Counted from the stretch's first letter, positions 7,256 through 17,183 are shown. The stretch is DNA of 64,000 nucleotides from an uncultured Paracoccaceae bacterium (GCA_947488175.1 CANKYO010000004.1:186001-250000); one strand, 5' to 3'. Notes: generated by a model not told the origin, from the sequence alone. Translations and numbers: made by a program.

Positions 7256-8932
7256 CTATAAACCAAGGGCGCGAAAGACCTTCGGCAATTCTTCTGGCAA
7301 ATCCTCGGCGATCAATCCCGGCCCGAAACTGAGCGCGCATTCGGTATGCAGCCACGCCCCCGTTTCAGCAGCCTGCATGGATTGGAACCCGCGCGCGAGC
7401 AAGCCGGTGATGAACCCCGCCAGCACGTCGCCGGAACCTGCTGTCGCAAGCCATGGGGCAGAGCGTTCGTAGACCGACGCATTGATGGAGCAGAGCCCGG
7501 AGGGGTCGGCGATGACCGTATCGGGCCCCTTGAACAGCACGACGCAGCCCGCCCGCTTGGCCGCCTCGCGGGTGGCGTCAACTTTGGAGTATGCTGGGCC
7601 GTTGGTGGCGGGGGCGTTCAGTTTTTCGGCGATGTCAGGGAAGAGGCGCGCAAATTCGCCAGCATGCGGGGTGAGGATGCAGTTTTTGTGGAGTTTGGTG
7701 AAGAGGGTTTCGTCCCGTGCGATCAAGGTGAGCGCGTCGGCATCCAGCACAAGACGGCGCCCCGGGCCTGACCCGGGGCCTCTCGGCTTGGCCTCTGGTT
7801 GAAGTCCCGGGTCAAGCCCGGGACGGGTCTTCTCGAGTGCGGCGTCAAGCAGCTTGGCCTCCCGCGCGCCGGTCCCCAGTCCCGGCCCGAGGCAGAGCGC
7901 GTTCATACGGGTGTTCTGCAGGATATCGGCCAGAGCGTTCTCATCTTTGACGCCCGTCAGCATAATGGCATTCAACTGCGCCGCGTTCTCAATCAGCGCG
8001 GCGGGTGGTGCGCCGACGGTCACAGCCCCTGCCCCTATGCGGAGCGCACCGAGGGCCGCGAGGCGGGCTGCCCCGCCTTTGCCGACACCGCCGGAAAGGA
8101 TTATGGCGTGGCCGTGAAAGTACTTGTGATGTCCGGACCACTTCTTAAGTCTCCCCTTAAGAAATGGTGTTCTTTGTCCGTGCAGACGTTGGTCCAAAAG
8201 CGTAACTCGACGATCATCTGCCGGTTCATCAAACGGGCCATACTCCAAGAATTCTTCTCGCTCCAAACCCAACGGCTTGACGATCGTCTTATGGCAATGA
8301 ACTGGGCCGTCATTCAAGAAATGGCCATTTTTTGGCAAGCAAAAGGTCACGCATAGTGTACTTTGCAGCCATTGTCCTTTTCCACTATCCAAGTAACGCC
8401 CGCTATCAGCATCGATTCCGCTCGGAACATCGATACTCATGCTTCTTCGGTATCGCCGGCAGGGGTGCTTCGGGCTCCATCTTAAATCACGAAAGACGCT
8501 CTCAACTTCATTAGGCAGCGGTCGTGCGAGACCGGAACCGAAGATCGCGTCAACAAGAAGAGCAACTTTTTCAAGTTCATCTATCTCATTTGACGATAAT
8601 GGACGAACATCGCCAATCTCAAACCACCGCTCATAATTCACCTTCGCATCCGGCGGCAGCTTTGCCGGATCGCCGTACAGAAACACCTCCACCTCCCACC
8701 CGGCCTCCTTCAGCAGCCGTGCCACCACAAACCCGTCGCCGCCGTTGTTGCCCGGCCCGCAGAGGACAACGGCCCGGTGATCACCCTCGCCCAATTCCAG
8801 CCATTCTTCAAAAATCGCGTCCACGACCCCCTGCCCGGCCCTCTCCATCAGTTCCAGTCCGGTGACCTCTCCACTGTCGATGGCCGCCTGTTCGATGGCG
8901 CGCATTTGGGCAGCGGTTAAGAGTTCGGTCAT
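7256..8932 (-). CDS. nnrD: bifunctional NAD(P)H-hydrate epimerase / ADP-dependent NAD(P)H-hydrate dehydratase
   Basis: 558 residues; repairs hydrated NAD(P)H. The N-terminal epimerase half has the nucleotide loop GPGNNGGDG (59-67), LLVDAIFGSG (125-134) and IDVPSGIDADSG (167-178). The C-terminal dehydratase half has SGGVGKGGAARLAALGALRIGAG, LCLGPGLGTG, LTPHAGEFARLF, VVLFKGPDTVIAD and the catalytic AGSGDVLAGF (about residue 498). Two oddities are visible. Bases 8161-8640 (residues about 97-257) are only about 49 % GC by hand count, against clearly higher flanks. Residues about 368-393 (KTRPGLDPGL... through GSGPGRR) are encoded by a pair of CCCGGG palindromes and look like an in-frame repeat insertion. 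The frame is intact, so the enzyme may still work. Confidence 0.88.
   Translation of the reverse strand: MTELLTAAQMRAIEQAAIDSGEVTGLELMERAGQGVVDAIFEEWLELGEGDHRAVVLCGPGNNGGDGFVVARLLKEAGWEVEVFLYGDPAKLPPDAKVNYERWFEIGDVRPLSSNEIDELEKVALLVDAIFGSGLARPLPNEVESVFRDLRWSPKHPCRRYRRSMSIDVPSGIDADSGRYLDSGKGQWLQSTLCVTFCLPKNGHFLNDGPVHCHKTIVKPLGLEREEFLEYGPFDEPADDRRVTLLDQRLHGQRTPFLKGRLKKWSGHHKYFHGHAIILSGGVGKGGAARLAALGALRIGAGAVTVGAPPAALIENAAQLNAIMLTGVKDENALADILQNTRMNALCLGPGLGTGAREAKLLDAALEKTRPGLDPGLQPEAKPRGPGSGPGRRLVLDADALTLIARDETLFTKLHKNCILTPHAGEFARLFPDIAEKLNAPATNGPAYSKVDATREAAKRAGCVVLFKGPDTVIADPSGLCSINASVYERSAPWLATAGSGDVLAGFITGLLARGFQSMQAAETGAWLHTECALSFGPGLIAEDLPEELPKVFRALGL
7760..7823. repeat. palindromic repeat element inside nnrD
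   Basis: Two 19-bp palindromes, CCCCGGGCCTGACCCGGGG at 7760-7778 and TCCCGGGTCAAGCCCGGGA at 7805-7823, are 26 bp apart within the nnrD coding sequence. They match the spacer palindromes at 1192 and 7215. In the protein they add a Pro/Gly-rich loop just before the conserved LVLDADALTL strand. Confidence 0.65.
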
Positions 8933-9081
8933 GGTTTCAGCACCTCAAGTTTTCAGAGCGCCCGATCAGTAGGCGAGTTGCACAAAAAACAGGCAAACGA
9001 TATGCTTTCCCCTGACCAGCATGGGGTAAGGTTCGACCACGAATTGTCCCTTTGCAAGAGAAATGGTCTGACCACCACTGA

Positions 9082-9444
<363 letters not shown>

Positions 9445-9477
9445 TCCAAAATTCTGCTACAAAAAGGGACATCATAG

Positions 9478-10884
9478 ATGGACAACAAAGCTGTTCTGAA
9501 ACTGATCAAGGACGAGGATGTCGATTATGTCGATATCCGCTTCACCGATCCGCGCGGCAAGCTGCAACACGTAACCGTCGTAGCCGATCTGGTGGATGAG
9601 GATTTCCTCGAAGAGGGCTTCATGTTTGACGGCTCTTCCATTGCTGGCTGGAAATCCATTGATCAGTCCGACATGAAACTGATGCCGCAGGCCGAAAGTG
9701 CCTATCTGGATCCGTTTTACGCTGAAAAGACGCTCTGCATTCACTGCAATATTGTCGAACCCGACACAGGTGAGGCCTATTCCCGCGACCCGCGCGGCAC
9801 CGCCGTTAAGGCAGAGGCATACCTGAAGGCATCCGGGATTGGTGACACCGCCTATTTCGGCCCCGAGGCTGAATTCTTTGTCTTTGACGATGTGCGCTTC
9901 AGCGTGTCGATGAACAAGGTGTCCTATCAGGTTGATGCCATCGACGGCGCCTGGAACACCGATACCGAATATGAAATGGGCAATACTGGCCATCGCCCTG
10001 GCATCAAGGGTGGCTATTTCCCGGTGAACCCGATTGATGACGCGCAGGAAATGCGCTCTGAAATGCTGTCCACGATGAAGCGGATGGGCATGAAGGTCGA
10101 CAAGCATCACCACGAGGTTGCATCCTGCCAGCACGAGCTGGGGTTGATCTTTGGCACGCTGACCTCTCAGGCAGACGATCTGCAGAAGTATAAGTATGTG
10201 ATCCACAACGTGGCACAGGCCTACGGGAAATCCGCCACCTTCATGCCAAAGCCGATTGCGGGCGATAACGGCACCGGCATGCATGTGAATATGTCGATCT
10301 GGAAAGACGGCAAGCCGCTCTTTGCAGGTGACAAATACGCGGACCTTTCACAGGAAGCGCTTTATTTCATTGGTGGTATCCTCAAGCACGCCAAGACGCT
10401 GAACGCCTTCACCAACCCATCAACCAACAGCTACAAGCGCCTGATCCCCGGCTTTGAGGCCCCCGTGCTGCGTGCCTATTCCGCCCGTAACCGGTCGGGC
10501 TGCGTGCGTATCCCATGGGCCGAAAGCCCCAAGGCGAAACGTGTTGAGGCCCGTTTCCCCGATCCGGCGGCGAACCCTTACCTGTGCTTCTCGGCCCTGT
10601 TGATGGCCGGCCTTGACGGGATCAAGAACAAGATCGATCCGGGTCCGTCCTCTGACAAAGACCTCTACGATCTGCCGCCCGAAGAGCTGGCCGAAATCCC
10701 GACCGTCTGCGCATCCTTGCGTGAAGCGCTGGAATCGCTGGAAGCGGATCATGACTTCCTGTTGGCCGGTGACGTGTTCACCAAGGACCAGTTGGAAGGC
10801 TACATGGAGCTGAAATGGGAAGAAGTGTACGCCTATGAGCACACACCACACCCCGTGGAATACAAGCTTTACTACAGCTGCTGA
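9478..10884 (+). CDS. glnA: glutamine synthetase type I
   Basis: 468 residues, the same length as classical bacterial GSI-beta. It condenses glutamate and ammonium with ATP in a dodecamer in the cytoplasm. Seen: [11 protein letters not shown] near residue 50, the metal and ATP region [40 protein letters not shown], and the adenylylation site Tyr397 in [10 protein letters not shown], which implies control by GlnE. Ribosome site AAAAAGGGA precedes the ATG. The gene ends 13 bases before a strong hairpin region. Confidence 0.97.
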   Translation: MDNKAVLKLIKDEDVDYVDIRFTDPRGKLQHVTVVADLVDEDFLEEGFMFDGSSIAGWKSIDQSDMKLMPQAESAYLDPFYAEKTLCIHCNIVEPDTGEAYSRDPRGTAVKAEAYLKASGIGDTAYFGPEAEFFVFDDVRFSVSMNKVSYQVDAIDGAWNTDTEYEMGNTGHRPGIKGGYFPVNPIDDAQEMRSEMLSTMKRMGMKVDKHHHEVASCQHELGLIFGTLTSQADDLQKYKYVIHNVAQAYGKSATFMPKPIAGDNGTGMHVNMSIWKDGKPLFAGDKYADLSQEALYFIGGILKHAKTLNAFTNPSTNSYKRLIPGFEAPVLRAYSARNRSGCVRIPWAESPKAKRVEARFPDPAANPYLCFSALLMAGLDGIKNKIDPGPSSDKDLYDLPPEELAEIPTVCASLREALESLEADHDFLLAGDVFTKDQLEGYMELKWEEVYAYEHTPHPVEYKLYYSC

Positions 10885-10917
10885 GGTCGGGCGGGTCCGG
10901 CCCGCCAACTGATGAAA

Positions 10918-10955
10918 TTCATGGGCGTCCCTTTGGGGCGCCCATATGCGTTTTG
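10918..10955 (+). terminator. glnA terminator
   Basis: ATGGGCGTCCC and GGGGCGCCCAT form a stable hairpin with a TTT loop, followed by ATGCGTTTTG. A weaker GGCGGGTCCGGCCCGCC hairpin precedes it at about 10889-10905. Confidence 0.75.
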
Positions 10956-11092
10956 ACGCCCCCTCACTTCTTCACCCTATTGCAAGGAAATCCGCCTAGA
11001 CTTTTGTTCAGGGTCGAAATCGTTGAAAGCGCCCCCTTACTCATCTACAACCGGCCAAAGTGGTATCAGGTTTGAAATGGAAGAGGCTGTCG

Positions 11093-11410
11093 ATGAACAG
11101 GTTTTTGAAATGCACGGGTTTGATTGCGGCGGTCGCAGGGCTGGCCGCCTGCGAAGGCCGGACTGGCGACAGCAATCAGATTCTGGATGGCGGGTTGGAT
11201 GGCGGCGCGCTGGCTGACGGGCTGGCCAATATCTGGGTCTCTCCGGATGGCTGCCAATACTGGTATATTGACGATGGTCTGGAAGGGTATATGGCCGCCC
11301 GCCTGAACCGCGATGGGACGCCGGTCTGCACGACGCCGGAAGACACAAGGACGTCGATGCTGACCAAGGATGGATCCAGCATCGCGATGGAGCCTGAACC
11401 ACAGCGCTGA
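11093..11410 (+). CDS. small predicted lipoprotein
   Basis: 105 residues. The ATG at 11093 is preceded by GAAGAGG. A lipoprotein signal is clear: MNRFLKCTG, a hydrophobic stretch, then the lipobox LAAC, giving acylated Cys at about residue 20. The mature part holds DGGLDGG, WVSPDGCQYWYIDDGLEGYM and LNRDGTPVC, i.e. two further cysteines that could form a disulfide. No enzymatic motif. It stands alone between two terminator-like hairpins. Similar small lipoproteins with a DGCQ(H)W motif occur in Rhodobacterales, without known function. Confidence 0.7.
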   Translation: MNRFLKCTGLIAAVAGLAACEGRTGDSNQILDGGLDGGALADGLANIWVSPDGCQYWYIDDGLEGYMAARLNRDGTPVCTTPEDTRTSMLTKDGSSIAMEPEPQR

Positions 11411-11416
11411 TCAGAC

Positions 11417-11446
11417 CGGGCCACCGCGGCCCGGCCGCACCTTTTC
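11417..11446 (+). terminator. terminator after the small lipoprotein gene
   Basis: CCGGGCC and GGCCCGG pair around a 5-base loop, and CTTTTCC follows a few bases later. The convergent 319-residue gene ends just beyond. Confidence 0.55.
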
Positions 11447-11462
11447 CAGCGGTTTCAGACCC

Positions 11463-12422
11463 CTAAGCGCCGTCCATCGCCGCCTTGAGGCTGATCGTGT
11501 CGTCGATCAGCTTGACCAGTGCCAACGTCAGGTTGATCAGCGAGGCGACAAGAGCCGCGCCAGCGGTTCCAATCGCCAGCAGGATGGTCGCGGTCAGGCA
11601 TGCATTCGCCGTCACGATCGCCTTGATTGATGACAGCAGCGCCTTGAGGATCCGCTTGATATCGCCCCACATATTGTTCCACATCTGCTTCATCGCGTGT
11701 GCCACAGCCTTGGCGATGTCGTTTATCACGTCACGCACCACGGTTTTCTTGGGCTTGTCCTTGTCACGGAACTTGCGCATCGCCCCAGCGAGCCGTTTCA
11801 GTAGTTCCTTGGCCAGTTTCTTCATTGGATTGATGCTTTTCTTAGCTGCTTTCCCCATGGCCTCATCAGCCTTGCGGGTCCGTGCGGCCTTGACCGAAGA
11901 CAAGGCCAGAATCACAAAAATCAGGTCTATGACAACGACAACTGTTGCAGCGGCGACTTTCACGTTCTTGTCTTTGGCGCCGCCAAGCCGACCGATCCGC
12001 AGGACCTCCTGATTATCAACGATCAGCGTGCTGCCTGTATCAGTGTCGATAAACTGGGCGAATTTGACGCCTTCCTCGGCAAAATGAATCGCCTCGGCAG
12101 ACAGTTCACCTCCTTCAAGCACGGGTTTGAGTTGTGCGTCCATGTCGGCCAGAACGTCGTCGATATCGATTGGTTCGCCGTCCTGCTGCGCTTCTGCCAG
12201 CATATCGGCCAGAAACCCGTCGGTTTCCATCATCCGTTTCACCTGTTCGCGGGCCTCATCGTAGGTGTCCACCATGGGCAAACCAAAGGTGTCTGTTGCT
12301 TCCTCCTGGTCCGCCCCTAGCGTTTCGGGGGTAAAACTGGTGCGTAATTCCGCGATATCGTCGGCGCTGATGAAGGCCGGATCAAACTGAATATCGGTGT
12401 CTTTGAATGTAACAAGGGCCAT
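11463..12422 (-). CDS. unrecognised membrane-associated protein
   Basis: 319 residues, ATG at 12422 with GGAAAGG upstream. I do not recognise a family. Residues 1-150 are acidic and soluble-looking (ISADDIAELRTSFTPETLG, a Met-rich REQVKRMMETDGFLADMLAE, then DIDDVLADMDAQLKPVL). Residues about 155-180 form a hydrophobic segment (VAAATVVVVIDLIFVILAL). Next come about 60 strongly basic residues (GKAAKKSINPMKKLAKELLKR and nearby), an amphipathic region with many Met and Trp, and a second long hydrophobic hairpin-like segment (ATILLAIGTAGAALVASLI). No signal peptide. The acidic head, cationic helix and hydrophobic tail recall membrane-active proteins, but this is inference. It stands alone upstream of the divergent dddP. 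Confidence 0.6.
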   Translation of the reverse strand: MALVTFKDTDIQFDPAFISADDIAELRTSFTPETLGADQEEATDTFGLPMVDTYDEAREQVKRMMETDGFLADMLAEAQQDGEPIDIDDVLADMDAQLKPVLEGGELSAEAIHFAEEGVKFAQFIDTDTGSTLIVDNQEVLRIGRLGGAKDKNVKVAAATVVVVIDLIFVILALSSVKAARTRKADEAMGKAAKKSINPMKKLAKELLKRLAGAMRKFRDKDKPKKTVVRDVINDIAKAVAHAMKQMWNNMWGDIKRILKALLSSIKAIVTANACLTATILLAIGTAGAALVASLINLTLALVKLIDDTISLKAAMDGA

Positions 12423-12605
12423 GCCATACCTTTCCTTTACCTAGCGTCAATTTAGTGAAGCCGCGGCTGTCGGCAGTGTGAAATGGCACAATGTGGCGAT
12501 TTCCGCCCAGGATGTCCCATTTGAGCAGTGGTTTTGTCGATTTTTGACCGGACCCATGCCCGGAACGCAGGCACCATGGCAGGAGTTGTTACAAGGATCG
12601 CTGTC

Positions 12606-13946
12606 ATGAACACCCATTATCGCGACACCCGCAAAATTGACCCCACGCGCGGCGCGACACTGGATGACGGCACCCCCAATGATCAGGACCGGGTCGAGAT
12701 CGGGCCGACCCAACTGGCCTATGCGGAATGGGCGGCTGCCGGGCTGGAATTGCCCAACCTGCCCACCATGCGCGCCTGGCGTCATCGCCGCCTGACCGAT
12801 GCGGTCAATGCCCGCGATTATGGTGGTATTTTGATGTTTGATCCGCTCAACATCCGCTATGCCACCGACAGCACCAATATGCAGCTGTGGAACACACACA
12901 ATCCTTTTCGTGCCTGTCTGGTCTGTGCAGACGGCTATATGGTTGTCTGGGACTACAAGAACGGGATGTTTTTGACCAAGTTCAATCCGCTGGTTGCCGA
13001 ACAACGCACCGGGGCGGACCTGTTCTATTTTGATCGTGGTGACAAGCTGGGCGATGCAGCAAATAGCTTTGCCACCGAGGTGCGCGACCTGATTGCGGAA
13101 CATGGTGGCGGTAATATGCGCCTTGGCGTCGACAAACCGATGCTGCACGGATTGCGGGCATTGGAAGCCGTGGGTTTCGAGGTGTTTCCCGGTGAGGAAT
13201 TGACCGAGAAGGCGCGCAGCATCAAAGGCCCGGATGAGATTTTGGCGATGCGCTGCGCGTCGCATTCCTGCGAGGCCGCCTGTTACGCGATGGAGGATGC
13301 CGCCCGCGCTGGCGTGCCACAGGGCCATATGTCAGAGGATGATATCTGGGCCGTCCTGCATGCCGAAAACATCCGCCGCGGGGGCGAGTGGATCGAGACC
13401 CGGTTGCTCACCTCCGGCCCCCGCACCAACCCGTGGTTTCAGGAATGTGGCGGGCGCATCGTGCAGAATAACGAAATCGTGGCGTTCGATACCGATCTGG
13501 TGGGCGCCTATGGCATTTGCATCGACATCAGCCGCACCTGGTGGATCGGTGATCAAAAACCCCGCCCTGACATGATAGAGGCGATGCAGATCGGAGTTGA
13601 GCATATCGCACAGAATATGCAGATGCTAAAACCCGGTGTGTCGTTCCAAGATCTGACCCACAATACCCATGTGTTGCCGGACAAATATCAAAAGCTGAAA
13701 TACGGTTGCCTGATGCATGGGGTTGGCCTGTGCGATGAATGGCCGCTGATCGCCTATCCTGATCGCTGGGTCGCAGGTGCGTTCGATTACGAGGTGCAAG
13801 CGGGCATGGTGTTCTGTGTCGAGGCGTTGATCAGCCCAGAGGGCGGCGATTTTTCAATCAAGCTGGAAGATCAGGTGCTGGTCACCGACGACGGGTTCGA
13901 GAACCTGACGAAATACCCGCATGATCCCGCGCTTATGGGGGCCTAG
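12606..13946 (+). CDS. dddP: dimethylsulfoniopropionate lyase DddP
   Basis: 446 residues. DddP is an M24 (creatinase/aminopeptidase P) fold enzyme that cleaves DMSP to dimethyl sulfide and acrylate in the cytoplasm. From the ATG at 12606 (AAGGAT upstream) the known metal ligands fall at exactly their published numbering: Asp295 and Asp297 (AFDTDLVG), Asp307 (GICIDISR), His371 (LMHGVG), Glu406 (FCVEAL) and Glu421 (LEDQV). The N-terminus MNTHYRDTRKIDP and the block NIRYATDSTNMQLWNTHNP are characteristic of DddP rather than a peptidase. It appears to be a single-gene unit with no ddd partners next to it; the upstream 183 bp separate it from a divergent unknown gene. Function is assigned with high confidence; DMSP induction is not visible. 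Confidence 0.95.
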   Translation: MNTHYRDTRKIDPTRGATLDDGTPNDQDRVEIGPTQLAYAEWAAAGLELPNLPTMRAWRHRRLTDAVNARDYGGILMFDPLNIRYATDSTNMQLWNTHNPFRACLVCADGYMVVWDYKNGMFLTKFNPLVAEQRTGADLFYFDRGDKLGDAANSFATEVRDLIAEHGGGNMRLGVDKPMLHGLRALEAVGFEVFPGEELTEKARSIKGPDEILAMRCASHSCEAACYAMEDAARAGVPQGHMSEDDIWAVLHAENIRRGGEWIETRLLTSGPRTNPWFQECGGRIVQNNEIVAFDTDLVGAYGICIDISRTWWIGDQKPRPDMIEAMQIGVEHIAQNMQMLKPGVSFQDLTHNTHVLPDKYQKLKYGCLMHGVGLCDEWPLIAYPDRWVAGAFDYEVQAGMVFCVEALISPEGGDFSIKLEDQVLVTDDGFENLTKYPHDPALMGA

Positions 13947-13965
13947 CGTCGGTTTGAACCCCGCC

Positions 13966-14826
13966 CTAGGGGGTCAGATGCACCCGGCCATAGATACCGC
14001 GATGATCCGATCCCAATAGGGGTCTGCGTTCGATCATGCCGCCACCCGGCGCCAGAACATGATCCAGCAGCAGTGGCACACCCTTTATCACGAAAGTTGG
14101 GCGGGTTGGCCCAGCCAGTCTCGCATTCGCCGCCTGCCCCAGTTGCTGCACGCTGGCGGCCCAGGGGAACATGTTGAAATCACCAGCCAAAACGATGGGG
14201 CTGTCCAGCCGGGCCAGAACCTCAAGTGCTGCATCGCGTGATCTTTCCTGACCGTAAGGATATGGCCAGTAGAAATGCACCGAGCCAACCCAGATCTCCT
14301 GCCCCTCGCGGATGATCTGCGCGGCGGCGAGCCCGAATTGCTCTGAACAGATTGTGTCGCCCGTGAATGGATAGCGGGACAGGACCGCAATGCCGTTCCA
14401 TCCGGAAAACGTGCAAAGATGCTGATGAGGATAGGCAGCGGCAAGTGAACCCAGCAGCATGTTGTTGCGCCGCGATACCTCCTGCAGCATCACGACCTCC
14501 GCACCGCTGTCGCGGATATCGCGGGCGAGAGGCGCCACAGACGTATTTCCGAACCAGACGTTCTTGCTGTAGATCCTAAATTCTCCCCCCGCCTGCCCTG
14601 CCACCAGCGGCGGAACCGTGGTCAGTGCGGCCGCCGTCCCGCAGCCCAGCAGCGCCAGCCGCAGCGCCCGGCGCATCCGGATCAGCGCCCAGATCACGCA
14701 GGCAATGCCCAGCGGCATCCGCAGCAGCGACAGGCTGTCACCCGCCGGATGCAGCCACCCCGCAAAGCCCAGCAAAACCCCGATACACAACAGGGCCGCC
14801 ACGATTGATGCCAGCAATTTCATCAT
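13966..14826 (-). CDS. membrane-anchored endonuclease/exonuclease/phosphatase family protein
   Basis: 286 residues from the first of two adjacent ATGs (14826). About three N-terminal membrane segments (LLASIVAALLCIGVLLGFAG, LGIACVIWALI and LALLGCGTAAALT) are followed by an EEP domain with YSKNVWFGN, VVMLQEV (metal Glu), GIAVLSRYP, VHFYWPYP, LAGDFNMFPW (Asp-x-Asn) and the C-terminal LGSDHRGIY with the catalytic Asp-His. The catalytic part should face the periplasm. The family includes phosphatases and nucleases, and the substrate is unknown here. Divergent from the hydrolase-OsmC gene, about 100 bp away. Confidence 0.75.
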   Translation of the reverse strand: MMKLLASIVAALLCIGVLLGFAGWLHPAGDSLSLLRMPLGIACVIWALIRMRRALRLALLGCGTAAALTTVPPLVAGQAGGEFRIYSKNVWFGNTSVAPLARDIRDSGAEVVMLQEVSRRNNMLLGSLAAAYPHQHLCTFSGWNGIAVLSRYPFTGDTICSEQFGLAAAQIIREGQEIWVGSVHFYWPYPYGQERSRDAALEVLARLDSPIVLAGDFNMFPWAASVQQLGQAANARLAGPTRPTFVIKGVPLLLDHVLAPGGGMIERRPLLGSDHRGIYGRVHLTP

Positions 14827-14928
14827 GGTAACATCTTTCACCTTGCCGCGACTGCGCCCTGTCCGGACTTGTTTGCGTGGCCTGCTCTGGGCATGTCTGC
14901 CCCACCAAGAAGGAAAGGTCCAACTGAC

Positions 14929-16134
14929 ATGCCGACTGAAAAGCTCACCTTTACCGGCCATGCGGGCGACACGCTTGCGGCACGGCTTGATCTGCCGGGT
15001 GGTCCGCATTTGGCCACCGCCTTATTTGCACATTGCTTTACCTGCTCCAAGGATATTACCGCCGCCCGGCGGATTGCGGCCCGTCTTGCCGCCATGGGGG
15101 TTGCTGTTCTGCGGTTCGATTTCACGGGGCTGGGCCATTCCGAGGGTGAGTTCGAGAACACAAATTTCACATCCAACGTGCAGGATCTGCACGCCGCTTG
15201 TGCAGCGCTTGAGCAAAAGGGCATGGCCCCGTCCCTGCTGATCGGCCATTCGCTGGGCGGGGCTGCGGTGATCAAGGCCGCCCCCGAGATGCCGTCGATC
15301 AAGGCCGTTGTGACCATCGGCGCCCCGTTTGATCCCGGCCATGTCACTCACAATTTCGCCGATGCCATCCCCGAAATCGTGGACCAGGGCGTGGCCGAGG
15401 TGAACCTGGGCGGACGTCCTTTCCGGATCGGCAAAAGCTTTGTCGATGATGTGTCAGAGGTCGCCTTGTCCGGCAGTCTGGCCAAACTTGGGGCTGCCTT
15501 GCTGGTTCTGCACGCCCCGCGCGATGCGACTGTGGGGATCGAAAACGCCTCTGACATCTTCCTGGCGGCCAAACACCCCAAAAGCTTTGTCACGCTCGAC
15601 GATGCCGATCATCTGGTCACCCGGCCGGCCGATGCCGAATATGCCGCCGATGTGATCGCCGCATGGTCCAAACGCTATCTCGACCTTGCCCCGCCAGCCA
15701 AGCCTGCCGATGTGCCAGAAGGTATCATGCGCGTGACCGAAGCCGACCCCAACGGGTTTCTGCAGGATGTTCAGTCTGGCCCCCATCATGCGCTGGCGGA
15801 CGAGCCAGCCAAATATGGTGGCACCAACAAGGGCCTGACGCCTTATGGCTTTGTATCGGCAGGTCTTGGGGCCTGCACCTCCATGACGATCCGGATGTAT
15901 GCCCGGCGCAAGGGCTGGCCGCTGGATGGCGTCAGCGTCGATATCGCCCATGCCAAGGAACACGCACAGGACGCCGCCGATCCGGGTGCCAAGGTCGATC
16001 ACTTTGATCGCACCATTCGCCTGACCGGTGATTTGTCTGATGAACAGCGCGCACGGCTGTTGGAAATTGCGGATAAATGCCCGGTTCACAAGACGCTTGA
16101 GCGGTCATCGACCGTCAGAACGGTTTTGGCCTGA
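14929..16134 (+). CDS. alpha/beta hydrolase-OsmC fusion protein
   Basis: 401 residues. Residues 1-250 are a serine alpha/beta hydrolase: [23 protein letters not shown], the nucleophile elbow GHSLGG (Ser108) and [10 protein letters not shown] supplying His. Residues about 265-401 are an OsmC/Ohr-type peroxidase domain with the two redox cysteines in [10 protein letters not shown] and [12 protein letters not shown]. Such fusions are widespread in proteobacteria; OsmC domains reduce organic hydroperoxides, while the hydrolase half has no proven substrate. Start at ATG 14929 after AAGGAAAGG. Likely a cytoplasmic stress protein. Confidence 0.88.
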   Translation: MPTEKLTFTGHAGDTLAARLDLPGGPHLATALFAHCFTCSKDITAARRIAARLAAMGVAVLRFDFTGLGHSEGEFENTNFTSNVQDLHAACAALEQKGMAPSLLIGHSLGGAAVIKAAPEMPSIKAVVTIGAPFDPGHVTHNFADAIPEIVDQGVAEVNLGGRPFRIGKSFVDDVSEVALSGSLAKLGAALLVLHAPRDATVGIENASDIFLAAKHPKSFVTLDDADHLVTRPADAEYAADVIAAWSKRYLDLAPPAKPADVPEGIMRVTEADPNGFLQDVQSGPHHALADEPAKYGGTNKGLTPYGFVSAGLGACTSMTIRMYARRKGWPLDGVSVDIAHAKEHAQDAADPGAKVDHFDRTIRLTGDLSDEQRARLLEIADKCPVHKTLERSSTVRTVLA

Positions 16135-16231
16135 TTTTTTTTGCGGGAACCAAATGGCTCCATCTGCGTTGGTTAACCAGAGATTGCAGCGAAAGCGGCA
16201 ATCATTGGAAATGACAAAAAGGAGTTATGTC

Positions 16232-16393
16232 ATGTTGGGTTGGGCCGTTACATTTCTTGTTGTTGCACTGATTGCCGCTGTTTTGGGCTTTGGTGGTATC
16301 GCTGGTGCATCCGCCGGGATTGCACAGATTATTTTCTTCATCTTCCTGGTGCTGTTCGTCGCCTCGCTGATCATGCGGGCCGTGCGCGGATAG
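16232..16393 (+). CDS. DUF1328 (YtjA-like) small membrane protein
   Basis: 53 residues with two transmembrane segments: [21 protein letters not shown], the conserved [12 protein letters not shown] turn, and [14 protein letters not shown], then a short basic end. This is the standard length and pattern of DUF1328. Ribosome site AAAAAGGAG lies 10 bases before the ATG. The family is often stress-induced; function unknown. A strong terminator follows. Confidence 0.85.
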   Translation: MLGWAVTFLVVALIAAVLGFGGIAGASAGIAQIIFFIFLVLFVASLIMRAVRG

Positions 16394-16412
16394 ATATCTG
16401 AAGACGTTAAAC

Positions 16413-16445
16413 GAAAAAAGGCGCTGCAAACGCAGCGCCTTTTTG
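16413..16445. terminator. bidirectional terminator between DUF1328 and bioY
   Basis: AAAAAAGGCGCTGC and GCAGCGCCTTTTT form a perfect hairpin with flanking A and T runs, so it can stop transcripts from both converging genes. Confidence 0.85.
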
Positions 16446-16464
16446 CATTTCAGGCCCTTTGGTC

Positions 16465-17070
16465 TCAGCTCCGAGCGTTGCCGATCAGCTTCCACAAGGC
16501 TGGCAGAAGCAGTGCAGCCAGACCCAGTTTCAGCGCGTCACCGATAAGGAACGGGGTCAGACCAACGCCGATCACCCAAGCCGCACCCTTGTCAACGTAA
16601 AGAACGCTCAGCCAGGCAAGGCCAAATACGTAGATCAGGGCGGTCCCTGCCAGCATGGCAACGGCCATCAACAGCACCGACCGGTCCCAGCCAGCGCGCG
16701 CCGCAAAACCCAGCGCCAGCGTGGCAAGGACGTAACCCACCAGATAGCCGCCTGTGCCGCCCATCATGTAGCTGATGCCGTAGGCTTCGGCCGAGGAACT
16801 GGCGAAGACGTCAAAACCAAGGGCACCCACGATCATATAGCCGAGGATCGTGGTCAGCCCCAGACGCGGGCCATAAGCCGCACCAATCGTCAGAACCGCA
16901 AAAGTGCCCATGGTGATCGGTACAGGCCACATAGGGATCTTGATCTTGGCAAAGATCGCCAGCGCCGCAATCCCCAGGATCACCATCACCGCCTGTTTGA
17001 AGCGCAAGGCGGTGCCTTCGGACGGACCGAATGCCTCGGTCAGGACTTTGTCATTGAGTGCGAGGGCCAT
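16465..17070 (-). CDS. bioY: biotin transporter substrate-binding protein BioY
   Basis: 201 residues, six predicted membrane segments. BioY is the S-component of the ECF biotin transporter and can also work alone. Seen: PMWPVPITMGTFAVLTIGAAYGPRLG (split here as conserved TMGTFAVL and GPRLG), the signature GGTGGYLVGYVLA and FLIGDALKLGLAALL at the C-terminus. The ATG at 17070 follows GGGGAGAG. No bioM or bioN genes are adjacent, so it is a solo BioY or shares an energising module encoded elsewhere. Confidence 0.92.
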   Translation of the reverse strand: MALALNDKVLTEAFGPSEGTALRFKQAVMVILGIAALAIFAKIKIPMWPVPITMGTFAVLTIGAAYGPRLGLTTILGYMIVGALGFDVFASSSAEAYGISYMMGGTGGYLVGYVLATLALGFAARAGWDRSVLLMAVAMLAGTALIYVFGLAWLSVLYVDKGAAWVIGVGLTPFLIGDALKLGLAALLLPALWKLIGNARS

Positions 17071-17183
17071 GTGCCGCTCTCCCCTGTTTTGATTTCGTTT
17101 CGTGTTTATTGCCTCAGGCACGCGCGGGGCGCAAGCGCGATAGCGATAACGGTCAGGCGGCGTAAGATGGGTCTTGACCCATC

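Noticed and set aside
12606..13946. Xaa-Pro aminopeptidase annotation for the M24-fold gene
   Set aside because: All six DddP metal ligands and the DddP-specific N-terminus are present at the expected numbering.
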